Assembly: GCA_963556695.1 (NCBI GenBank)
Contig: CAUWAG010000004.1
Location: 4,216,001 to 4,280,000, forward strand
DNA: 64,000 bases
Reading direction: 5' to 3'
DNA from: Anthostomella pinea
Lineage: Eukaryota > Ascomycota > Sordariomycetes > Xylariales > Xylariaceae
Part shown: piece after piece, positions 1 through 8,929 of the stretch
Position numbering within the stretch: the stretch's first letter is position 1
How the letters are laid out: each line of letters begins with the position of its first letter
Notes under the pieces: generated by a model
Seen by the model: only the letters and a program-made list of their open reading frames with translations
Told to the model about the DNA's origin: nothing
Databases searched by the model: none
Made by a program: the position numbers and the translations under genes

Positions 1-578
1 AGCCGAGATCAAGACTGCTGGTGGAGGAATACGACGACGGAGGCGTGGGATAGTCGTCGGGCGACGTGAGCGCACAGTTAACACCAGTCAGGAAGGAGGC
101 ATTACCGGCCATGTTCCGCTCACCCTGGAACACGGCTTTCATAGTCTCGCAGAAGAATCTCTCACATTCTTCCCTGATCTGAAATGTTGCCCCCCCTCGG
201 CGGCTGCTGCGGCTCATTATGGCATTGCTGCTGGTCGTCGTCGAGCTGCGCTTCTTGGGCTTGGGCTGCAGAGCGAGCTCGTTGGACGAGGTGAAGGCCG
301 CGAGAGGGGGACTTGACGGAGGGGATGGTAGGCCTGAGATAGGGACCTCAGGAATACCACTCGGCCCCTGCGCTCGGATTAGTGTCGTGACACTGAAGGG
401 GGAAGGTGGAATGTCTGAGACTTGACTTACCTGCAGCCCGGGTAGTGCAGTAGTGGAGACCCTTCAACGAGGCCGAAGGGCTGACGATGTAGCAACTGGC
501 GAGGACATTGACCTGAGGGGCCATCGCCTCGCCGTAATTACTACTACTCGAATTGGTATTGTTTTTCATTGGCGCCAT
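1..578 (-). CDS. OAZ1: Ornithine decarboxylase antizyme, +1 frameshift gene (5' part; 3' end outside window)
   Basis: Antizyme binds and inhibits ornithine decarboxylase, sends it to the proteasome, and limits polyamine uptake. Frame 1 starts at 578 (MAPMKNNTNSSS) and includes a serine/leucine/tyrosine-rich block (SASLKGLHYCTT) that I recognise from fungal antizymes. A 63-nt intron (368-430; donor GTAAGT, branch CACTAAT, acceptor GCGCAG) interrupts it; its length is a multiple of 3, so retention would keep the frame open. Frame 1 then ends at TGA (350-348) in the context TAT TCC TGA. Skipping one T (350) opens frame 2, which runs without a stop to the window edge, about 116 codons: EVPISGLPSPPSSPP, then REECERFFCETMKAVF. 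The ODC-binding C-terminal domain lies beyond position 1. A single nonsense mutation is the alternative, but TCC-TGA followed immediately by a long +1 frame is the family hallmark. Confidence 0.85.
348..353 (-). promoter_or_regulatory. Programmed +1 ribosomal frameshift site (TCC-TGA)
   Basis: Frame-1 codon TCC (353-351) is followed by TGA (350-348). Reading TCC, skipping T350 and continuing with GAG gives a long open frame. In known antizymes this shift is stimulated by polyamines, giving feedback control. Seen directly: the stop and the overlapping +1 open frame. Polyamine control is inferred from the family. Confidence 0.8.
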
Positions 579-2319
579 TTCTGCTGGTGGGATCCAGGGC
601 TGTCTCTAGAGAGGGGAGTCGAGAGAGATGGTCGGTTGGAGGCCGGACAGAGTTGTCGTCGTGAAGCGGGCGGATAATGGATGGCTGGTGTTGGGATTGG
701 CGGATGTGGTTGGTAGCGTCGCTCGAGTGGGTGGTGAATATGGTGATCTTTTGCTGTGTCTGCGGTGCGGGATGTAGATAGTATGTTGGTTGTTTCTTTG
801 TGAGACGGGGGCGGAGGCGAAGAAGTGTCGAGCTCGCGGTCAAATACCTGTGGAAAAGAAGAACGGGGGCTCGGATTATTAAAGTTATTATGGAAACGGC
901 CAGTCCCCAAAAATGAAATTGGAAGGCTGCATTAAGTACTGAGGCCAATCAGAGTGCTTCGTTGCACCATTCTACCCCGCACGTTCATCACGTGCGTTCT
1001 CATTCGCAGAAAGTCAGAGACAATCGGGTCCAATTGGAACCAATCCCACCAAAGGAGCAAAAGGCGGTGGGTCTAGTTGGGTCTTGATTGTAGGCATTTG
1101 ATTCCCGGCCGTCCTTGGCTTCCTTTCTTTCATCCTTAATGCCTTCAAGTGTTGCCCACGCTGACGACAAGGTGCCACTGTCACTGAAAGTCTGCTGGCT
1201 GACTTGGCCCACCTATGATTACGTGTACTCTCGGTTCGTTGTCGTGTGTTGAATTGAAGGTCGAGAAGACCTGCTATCAACATGAATGTAAGGAAGATTA
1301 CCAAGTGTACGACCCGTCGCAGTCTAATAACGTCAATTTCCTCACGGTTAGTCTTTGCCTAGGAAATACCAGATTCGACCGAATCAGCGAACGCAATCTG
1401 GCATACGTGGAGTTAGCGTCAGCTTATCAGCATCAAACTGACTGTTGTCTAGCAATCCGTCTTTCTCACCACATACTTCCAGGCCCCCAAGTGTGTTTTT
1501 GGAGCAAGCTTGATGTAACCTTTACAGCATGATCTCTTTACTCATCAACCAACCCTCAGAGCAATAATTTGCAATGACTCGCCAACCATCCGACGCTCCC
1601 CGGAAAGCTCGGGTTGGATTTGGATTGGGCCTTTGGTGTCCATCGTGGCCGATATGCCCACCATCCTTTCTTCATCCTGACAGCGACAGTCTGCCCCTCC
1701 ATCCGTGGCAGCCGTGGCCCGTGGATAATGCATGTGCCAAGTCCTGCAGGTCTGACCCGGGGGCCTAGGATGGTGATAGCGATAAAGCTTGCCCCCGGGT
1801 TTGGGCACTGGGGCCCGTTGTCTACAAAGTAGCGTCTAGCGATAAGAGCTGCGGATAGTGCGCCTTTCGACAGCATGATGCGATGGCGGGTGTGCGGGTG
1901 ATGTACTGCAGGGTGCCGGGAACACCTCCGAATAGGTAGAACTGATGAACCTTACCTTGCCAGGTCAGATCACCCGCTGGGCCCCGGGGTATAACCACGT
2001 GTTTCCTGTATGATGTTTACAAAAGACCGGCATCGTAGAGCTTCTTCTTGAAACACCTGACAACGACAGCAGCTCTCTGAAAAGACCATCTTCCTCTACT
2101 TTCCCTTTCCCTTTCCCTTACGAACACCCCTCCTCAATTTGGGCATTCAGGCTGAGACGCAGGGCTGCTGCGTATACTCACACCGCTGCTCCATGACGAT
2201 GACATAGTCACCATTTGAGTTATAGCTACCTTACCAACCACGTCGGTTGTCTTGATAAATCAAGAACAGAAAGCACCAGCACCCTCCGTGAAGATACTCA
2301 ACACCGTCAAGGCGCCGTC
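579..2319. other. Intergenic region between divergent OAZ1 and Yippee genes
   Basis: I see no convincing gene. Open frames on either strand are short, composition-driven and lack family similarity. The left part should hold the OAZ1 promoter and 5'UTR. The right part has a pyrimidine tract of repeated CCCTTT units at about 2100-2120, upstream of the Yippee gene, as is common in fungal promoters. Confidence 0.5.
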
Positions 2320-3186
2320 ATGTTGTCCATGATTCTGAACGATATGCCTCCTCCACCGCCGCCTCCTGCTACGGCAAACGTAGGGCCCAAGTTCCCTGTC
2401 TATCTGCTTCCGAGCTTCAGTGTGCCATTTCGCAGACGCCGCCAAAGCTCGCTTTCAAGTCACGCAGGCGCAACAGTCAATGACATTCCGTCCTTGAGCA
2501 ACTCGCCAACAGACTCGGTGCTTTCAAGTCCGGTAGAGAGCCCGCCGACACCGTCGTTCTTCCCACCCAGATTCTCCCTGTCCAAGGATATCTTCCGCCG
2601 CTCCTCTGCAGGAGCCCCCAATGTTTCGAAGCTCACCAGAACACAACCCGACACCATACGATGCTCCACATGCGGGACCGACTTTGCCTTCTGCTCGCAG
2701 ATCGTGAGCAAGGGCTTCACGGGTCGCTACGGTCGAGCGTATTTAGTATCGGCACCAGACAACTCGCCCAAGAAGGCGGGCTCGGGTCTGATCAATATCA
2801 AGGTCGGCAAGTCCGAAACTCGCGTGCTCGTGACTGGTTCGCACGTTGTCGCCGACATCATTTGTGCCGTGTGCCATACAAAGGTTGGCTGGAAATATGT
2901 GGACGCGAAGGAGGAGTCACAGAAGTACAAGGTCGGCAAGTTCATCCTCGAGACCCAGCGAGTCGTCGACTACAGGAGCTGGGAAGACGTCATAGTTGAC
3001 GAGATGCCCGAGCTCGAGATGGAACAGAAGGATCTGTCGGCAGTGGACCACGCTGGGCCTGTCGTGTTCGATTCAGATGACGAGGATGAATGCGAGGATC
3101 TATTCTCGGGGACATGGGATCCTGAAATTGTCGCCAAGCGACGCAACCGCAAGGTGAACCGGAGACCGAAGCTCATCGGTACTTGA
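2320..3186 (+). CDS. Yippee/Mis18-fold zinc-binding protein
   Basis: A 288-residue intronless protein. The frame is open upstream to 2215, but the first ATG is at 2320 (MLSMILNDMPPPPPP), so I start there. The N-terminal 110 residues are low complexity, rich in Pro and Ser. A Yippee-type domain follows at about residues 112-220: two zinc knuckles C115-x2-C118 (RCSTCGTDF) and C182-x2-C185 (ICAVCHTKVGWKYV), with GFTGRYGRAYLV between them, the standard Yippee spacing and motifs. The C-terminus is acidic (DSDDEDECEDL) and ends in a basic stretch. Yippee proteins are conserved zinc-binding eukaryotic proteins, some nuclear or centrosomal and some subunits of the GID/CTLH ubiquitin ligase; the fungal role is not settled. 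The domain call is strong, the molecular role unknown. Confidence 0.85.
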   Translation: MLSMILNDMPPPPPPPATANVGPKFPVYLLPSFSVPFRRRRQSSLSSHAGATVNDIPSLSNSPTDSVLSSPVESPPTPSFFPPRFSLSKDIFRRSSAGAPNVSKLTRTQPDTIRCSTCGTDFAFCSQIVSKGFTGRYGRAYLVSAPDNSPKKAGSGLINIKVGKSETRVLVTGSHVVADIICAVCHTKVGWKYVDAKEESQKYKVGKFILETQRVVDYRSWEDVIVDEMPELEMEQKDLSAVDHAGPVVFDSDDEDECEDLFSGTWDPEIVAKRRNRKVNRRPKLIGT

Positions 3187-3534
3187 ATTCATAGCCACAA
3201 TCTTCAGCAAGGCTGGCAAGGAGCATCGGGAGGGATGCTGCTGGAATGTGAATGGTGTAAACGGCTGGGTTGCGCAGGACTTGGACATCACAGATACCCT
3301 TCCACATGGTTCAGGACTGGAGTTTTTAATTATTTGTTTTAGGTTGGATACGGAGTTCTACTCTGTTTTAGTCACGCTTCACGAGCACTGTGGTCAGGTC
3401 AGGCTCCATCGATACCCTCTCCATATCAAACCAAGTCTTTCGTTACACTTCCAATCTGTCACTCACTACCGGTGTAAAGGGGTCCGCATCCCTCCCTCCT
3501 CTAGATGGGAATGCCAATCTAAACTAGCAAGCTG
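3187..3534. other. Intergenic, convergent 3' ends
   Basis: This 348-nt gap lies between the convergent stops of the Yippee gene (plus) and DTD1 (minus) and should contain both 3'UTRs. I see no gene. Confidence 0.5.
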
Positions 3535-4309
3535 TCATTGCTTTTCTAAATGCACTTGTGAGGCTGGTGCCTTGACAGGCTTCTCCTTCTTCTCAGCTTT
3601 CTGGCTGGTTGACAGTTCTAACGTGACCTAGGGAATGGTCAGCCTTGGTTCATGCTGGATAATTTAGAGGATACTGACGGGACCATCGTTGACCAAGGCT
3701 ACCTCCATCATGGCCTGGAACACGCCGTTTTTTACCCTTTCGGCAGTGTAGCCTTGCTGTACCTTCTCAAAGAAGTATTGGTACAGGCGCTTTGCCTCGT
3801 CTCCGCCCGCAGCCCCATGGAAATCAGGCTTGTTGCCTTTTTTAGTAGAAGCCAAAAGAGTGAATTGGGAGACTGGGGCCACGATCAGTCAGGTATTAGG
3901 CGAGGGAAAGTGGTTGCCCAGAGTCAGGACCTACCACAGAGAACCTCTCCGCCGATTTCTTGCACGCTCTTCTTCCACTAAAAGGCAGTTTCGTTAGAGA
4001 TGCCCAAGGACCATACCAAGCCATGATTTCCACGAGACCGAGGGAAAGTGCAACCGTACTCTCGCTCCGGCATCGTCATCCCACAGCTTCATCTTCAGCA
4101 CCTTGGCTGCAAGCGAGTCTGCCTCCTTCTCGGTGTCTCCCGGGGCGACGGCGGCAAAGACGAGCACACCCCTGCCGATGGATGAGACCATCTCCTTCTC
4201 TACTGTCACGGAAGCAGACAGCACCCGCTGCAGTATGGCTGCAAGAGACGGAAATATGAACAAAGAGAACCTCTGCGGCAGGAGATATCGGAGAGCACCA
4301 ACCTTTCAT
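3535..4309 (-). CDS. DTD1: D-aminoacyl-tRNA deacylase (DTD)
   Basis: This enzyme hydrolyses D-amino acids (and Gly mischarged on tRNA-Ala) from tRNA, as proofreading in the cytosol. I reconstruct five exons: 4309-4303, 4238-4060, 3977-3935, 3872-3679 and 3627-3535, giving 171 residues, close to the family's usual ~150 plus a short tail. Exon 1 codes only ATGAAAG, so the start is MKAILQRVLSASVTV, the canonical DTD N-terminus. The catalytic SQFTLLAST motif follows the exon 3/4 junction, and NDGPVT, which carries the family Gly-cis-Pro element, spans the last junction. Introns are 51-82 nt; the first uses the weaker donor GTTGGT. The C-terminal tail is Lys-rich (KAEKKEKPVKAP). All junctions keep the frame and restore conserved text, so the model is well supported. 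Confidence 0.9.
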
Positions 4310-5149
4310 GTTGAGGGAACAAGTGTAGCAAACTCTCCTAGGTAGGCCACAGAGTGGTGTCAGGTGGCCCTTTTCGCTGCTGGAATGAAAGAACGAGGGG
4401 GCTATTCCGGCGAAAGTATCTGATTCTTCTTGCTTTGCAATGAGTTGCGAAATGTACAGGCTCTGGCAATCTACCTAAAGGAAGAGGACTTGGGAGCACA
4501 CAGTACATACTATATAGCTTAGGGCCGTGATGTGTGTACTGTGGCGGATGCCTTGCCGTGCCTCAGCTCGCGTTTGAGTGCGAAAGTACCGTGGCATGGC
4601 GCGAGATAGATCACAACATTGTAACTTAGAGTTTGTAAGCCGCAATGGTGCATTTGACATATATAAATCTGCCAGGGCATGAACTACAGATTCAAAAAGA
4701 TGGTTATTTCCATTTTCTTCAACACTCACTTTCCAAACCAAGCAGAAAGCGCATCGTGACAATGTCAGTATATCTCGACCCGATAGAGATACATGTACCT
4801 AGGTACCCACCCAACCACCCTTGTCACCCGGTCAGGCCACTGACTACCTACCTAGGAATATATTTTGCAGGCGCGTAATCAGCATTAGTTCCAGGCAATA
4901 ATGCAAATCATTCTGGTACCCGCTTGTCCTCCACCCCCCGGTCGTGCATCAGGCTAGTCAAGTGGAAGTTACCCTGCCAGGTGCAACTCTCGGATTCCCA
5001 TCTCGATTCAGATTCAGCCTTCCGCAGCAGCGGGCTGATGCACCAAAACTGCAACTGCAATTGCAATCACCTAACCTTAGACCTTCACCTATCCTTAGGA
5101 ACTCCGACACCGACACCAACACCAACGCCGCCAACGCCACCACTCACAT

Positions 5150-5181
<32 letters not shown>

Positions 5182-5312
5182 TCCCTCCGTACTTCTCTCA
5201 GCCGAGCGACGACAACAGTCTTTTCGAGCATCATCAGTTTAACCCAGCGCACCCCGACCCTCCGCGACCACCCTCGTTACATACCTCGGGTCCTTCCCGG
5301 GCCGACGACACA
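4310..5312. other. Divergent intergenic region and NOT3 5'UTR
   Basis: It lies between the divergent DTD1 and NOT3 genes. Before NOT3 there is a CA-rich leader with tandem AACAGC units (about 5150-5181), probably within the 5'UTR. The frame stays open from 4944 into NOT3, but the upstream translation (poly-Asn/Ser) is composition-driven, so I do not extend the protein. Confidence 0.45.
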
Positions 5313-7420
5313 ATGGCTGCCCGGAAACTGCAGCAGGAGATAGAAAAATGCTTCAAAAAGGTAGCCGAAGGATCAGCCGAATTCGACAGCATCTACGAAA
5401 AGATTGAGCAGTCCAACAACCCCGCCCAGAAGGAGAAGCTCGAGGACAACCTTAAGCGCGAGATCAAGAAGCTACAGCGATTGCGCGACCAGATCAAGAC
5501 GTGGGCTGCCAGCAATGACATCAAAGACAAGACTCCCCTGGTCGAGCACCGGAAGCTCATTGAGACGGTTCGTCATGTCCTCGTTGTCCCTATCCAGAAC
5601 TGACACTCTAGGCCTAGCAAATGGAGCGCTTCAAGGCTGTCGAGAAGGCCATGAAGACCAAGGCCTATTCCAAGGAGGGCCTATCAGCAGCTGCGAAGCT
5701 TGACCCCAAGGAGCAGGCCAAGTTGGAAGCCGCCGACTTCCTCAGCGGTAAGGTCGACGAACTGGAGCAGCAGATCGAGATCCTCGAGGCCGAAAACGAG
5801 TCGATACAAGTCACCATGAAGAAGGGCAAGAACCAGAGCGCCAAGACGGATCGTATCGCAGCCATCGAGCACATAATCGAGCGCCATAAATGGCATCAGG
5901 GGAAACTCGAGCTGATAAGGCGCTCCTTGGAAAACGGCGGCCTCGAGACCGAACAGGTCACCGCGCTTGAGGAGGATATTATCTATTACGTCGGCGAGGG
6001 TATGAACGATGATTTCATGGAGGACGAGGGACTTTACGACGAACTCGAACTCCAGGAGGAAGAAGATGTCTACGGCATGAACCAGGACAACGACCGCCTG
6101 TCATCACAGGACGCACAGTCGATACAGGAGGATGTTGTGGAACCCGAACCGCGACCGAGCAGCTTGCCTGGCAAGTCACGGAGTGCCGCCGATGCCGCCG
6201 GTTCTTCAGGTGGCCGGAGGCCTTCTGCCCAGCTCAAGTCGCCGCTTCCGACCCTGGCAACATTACACAATCCGCTGGCCAATATATCAAATGGTAGCAC
6301 CATCGGGTCTGGCATGAAGCCTGCGTCGATGCCGCAAAGACCAGCCGGGGAGGGACTCAAGTATGCTTCGGCAGCAGCCGCCGCCGCCGACAAGAACAAC
6401 GTTGGCATCGCGCCACTTCCACCGCCGCCCGGTTCGCAACCAGTGACCGCGTCGACGGCTGCCTCGCCCTTCCCGACTGCTGCGGCGGCCAAGACGAGCG
6501 CGGCCAGCTCACCCATCACAGCACCCATGCAACCCGTATCCTCAGAACCAAAACCTACTGTTATCGAGCCCAAGCTGTCAGACCAGATTGCAAGCGGACC
6601 GAGTACGTCCAAGAAGGCAGAGAAGACATCTTCCAAGTCATCCAGCAAACCAGAACCAACGGAGCCGTCGAGAGGCATGTCCACCTACACCGGCGCTCAC
6701 CTATCCCTTGTGCTAACACTTGCATGTAGCATCGCAATCCAATGGTACCACAAATGGTATCAGACCGATCGAGGAACAGGAAGAAGAGTGTATATATCAT
6801 CTTCCTGCTGATCTGCATGATCTGGTCGACTCCTACGAGGGGACCAAGAAGCGCGCAGCGCCGGTAAATACAGCACCCCATATGCGCATGATGGCGGCTT
6901 CGCAGCGCAACGTGAACATGATGGATACGTATGACGCCGAGCCACCCAAAACATACCGACCCGAGGTTAGGTACCCTTCGGCGTCGGGCTACCCTCAGGA
7001 GCCGTTACCGATATTCGACGACCCTCGGCTGTACACCCGCATCGAACCAGATACGCTTTTCTACGTCTTCTATTACAAGCAAGGTACATACCAGCAGTAT
7101 CTGGCCGCCAAGGCTCTCAAGGATCAGAGCTGGCGGTTCCACAAGCAGTACCAGACGTGGTTCCAGCGACACGAGGAGCCCAAGAACATCACCGACGAGT
7201 TCGAGCAAGGGACCTACCGTTTTTTCGACTATGAGTCTACCTGGTACGTCACGAACTGCCCTGCTAACCATCCATTTCGGTTGGGTGACCTATCGTTGTT
7301 TCCCCCCTGCAAACTGTAACTACTTCTTCAGGTGTGCAGATGAACTGACAAAAGTGTAGGATGAACCGGAGGAAGGCCGACTTCAAATTCGCTTACCGGT
7401 ACCTCGAGGACGATGTATGA
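5313..7420 (+). CDS. NOT3: CCR4-NOT complex subunit NOT3/NOT5
   Basis: A scaffold subunit of the CCR4-NOT deadenylase complex, acting in mRNA decay, translation monitoring and transcription. Four exons, 5313-5567, 5618-6674, 6730-7243 and 7360-7420, give 628 residues. The start is [17 protein letters not shown], the standard Not3 N-terminus, in a long coiled coil of about 230 residues. A low-complexity Ala/Ser/Pro linker follows. The C-terminal NOT box begins near [10 protein letters not shown] and ends [10 protein letters not shown]. Junctions restore conserved text: [27 protein letters not shown] and [14 protein letters not shown]. The second intron (6675-6729) must use a GC donor (AGAG/GCATGT) to keep the frame, with a perfect TGCTAACAC branch site. 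The third intron (116 nt) contains a second possible acceptor. High confidence. Confidence 0.93.
6675..6729 (+). other. GC-AG intron in NOT3
   Basis: The donor reads AGAG/GCATGT rather than GT, the branch site is TGCTAACACT and the acceptor is TGTAG. The only nearby GT (6679) would put the next exon in a frame that destroys the conserved NOT-box region, whereas the GC donor restores [12 protein letters not shown]. Confidence 0.75.
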
Positions 7421-8929
7421 GATGTCACGGTCCACACTTGCAGTAGGTAATGATCTGGGGCGTTGTTGGAGGTACACTGGGCGCTTGCGATGGCTTTTGC
7501 TGGCCCGGGGTCTGATTCGCGGGTCACTTGTCATAATATTGTATGAGAATACGATTCAGCCCTGCTCTTTTATTGATGACACATGCCCGAGGATTGCTCG
7601 TGACATGCAACGATGTGCCTTCCACCGGGTGGCCCCGTAAATGCGCCTTCGTCCCAGGTGCTTACCTGGTGTGCAGAGTATGCCTTTCGATCCCTTGCCC
7701 CGTGCGTTGCCCTACCTTCAACGTTTCCGACGCATCAACTGACCATCCGGTGGTTAAGCGAAGCCTCACTCTGTCTGTCACTGTCGCGCTCGGCCGGCCC
7801 CTATTTCTCCCGATGATGACATTGTGAATCGGAACATCAACTCTCCTGCATGGTTGTCTGACGCTTGAGAGGGCCGTGTTTGCCGCCGATGCATTTGATA
7901 CCGGCCTGACTACCTACCCCAAGAGGGACCATCGCCCATCCAAGTTCGTGTGACAAGTGTCTCTCGCGTCCCACCTGCGGCACTGGGGCAGCCTATCGGA
8001 CGCCTTTCCAGCTCGCGTCGCCTTGCCAAGTTGCCAAGTTGTGCAGCCGCCCCCATGTCTGCCGTCCAGTAAGTCGCCGCAGGTAACCCGATATGTCCTA
8101 GGTATTCTCCCTCGCCGCGGTCTCGGAGTGCGGACGTTGTTGTCTTGGTCTTGTGTTTTGGGTTGAGACTTTGCAGGGTTCTCGACGCAATTGGCTTTGG
8201 ACCTTTCCTGCCATTGTGAGATGAGCACGTGTTGCTAATTCGTGAGGTGGCACAAATCGATGAGCCCTGCGTGGTAAAGGTAGGCGTCTCTCCCCTCTAT
8301 CTCTTCGTGACGTTGATCTCTTGCATAGAGATCAGCCATGTTGACGCCGTCTACCCCGGTTAAGATGGTATGAGGGCTTCCACTCGGGGGTGTTCGGTGA
8401 TGATGCTAGCAGTCTAGTCAGACTTTGTACTATAGATCGGGGCCACTTTACACCTTACTACCCCAGACACCCATTATCTTCCATGGCTGATCAGGCACAG
8501 TTGTCCGCAACAGGCTGTTGCTAGCGCACGCGACTGGATCCTCACTGCAGTTGGAGATGGTCTAGTGATCGCCGGCAGGGGTTCCTCTCGGCGACGGCGG
8601 CCCATTGGAGCTGTGGAGTTGACTGACGATGGCATTTTGCGGGCTTCCACCGATGAGGGGGGAGAGCGCAGTACGCTGGAGTGATGACTCCGGCATTGAC
8701 GATCGAGTGGCTCCTTTGTCGGAGTAATAAGCATTCGGTTTCGCGGGCCCTATAAGACCAAAAGTGTATCTTTCGGTTCAACCTGCTTGTGTCTACTCAC
8801 GTCTCTAGGCCCTCGATTAGCCCCTGGCGCCTCATTCTTCCACCTGTTTTCGTCCAGAACAATATAGAAGAGAGAGACAGATATATATATTGCAGAACTG
8901 GAAGAACAAGGCACAAGGACACTGACACC
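7421..8929. other. Intergenic region between NOT3 and GH127
   Basis: No gene recognised in 1.5 kb; open frames are short and without family features. A short TATATATAT run at 8881-8890 and a leader free of in-frame ATG precede the GH127 start. Confidence 0.45.

Noticed and set aside
6070..6684. 204-codon antisense open frame
   Set aside because: Mirror of the low-complexity NOT3 linker on the other strand.
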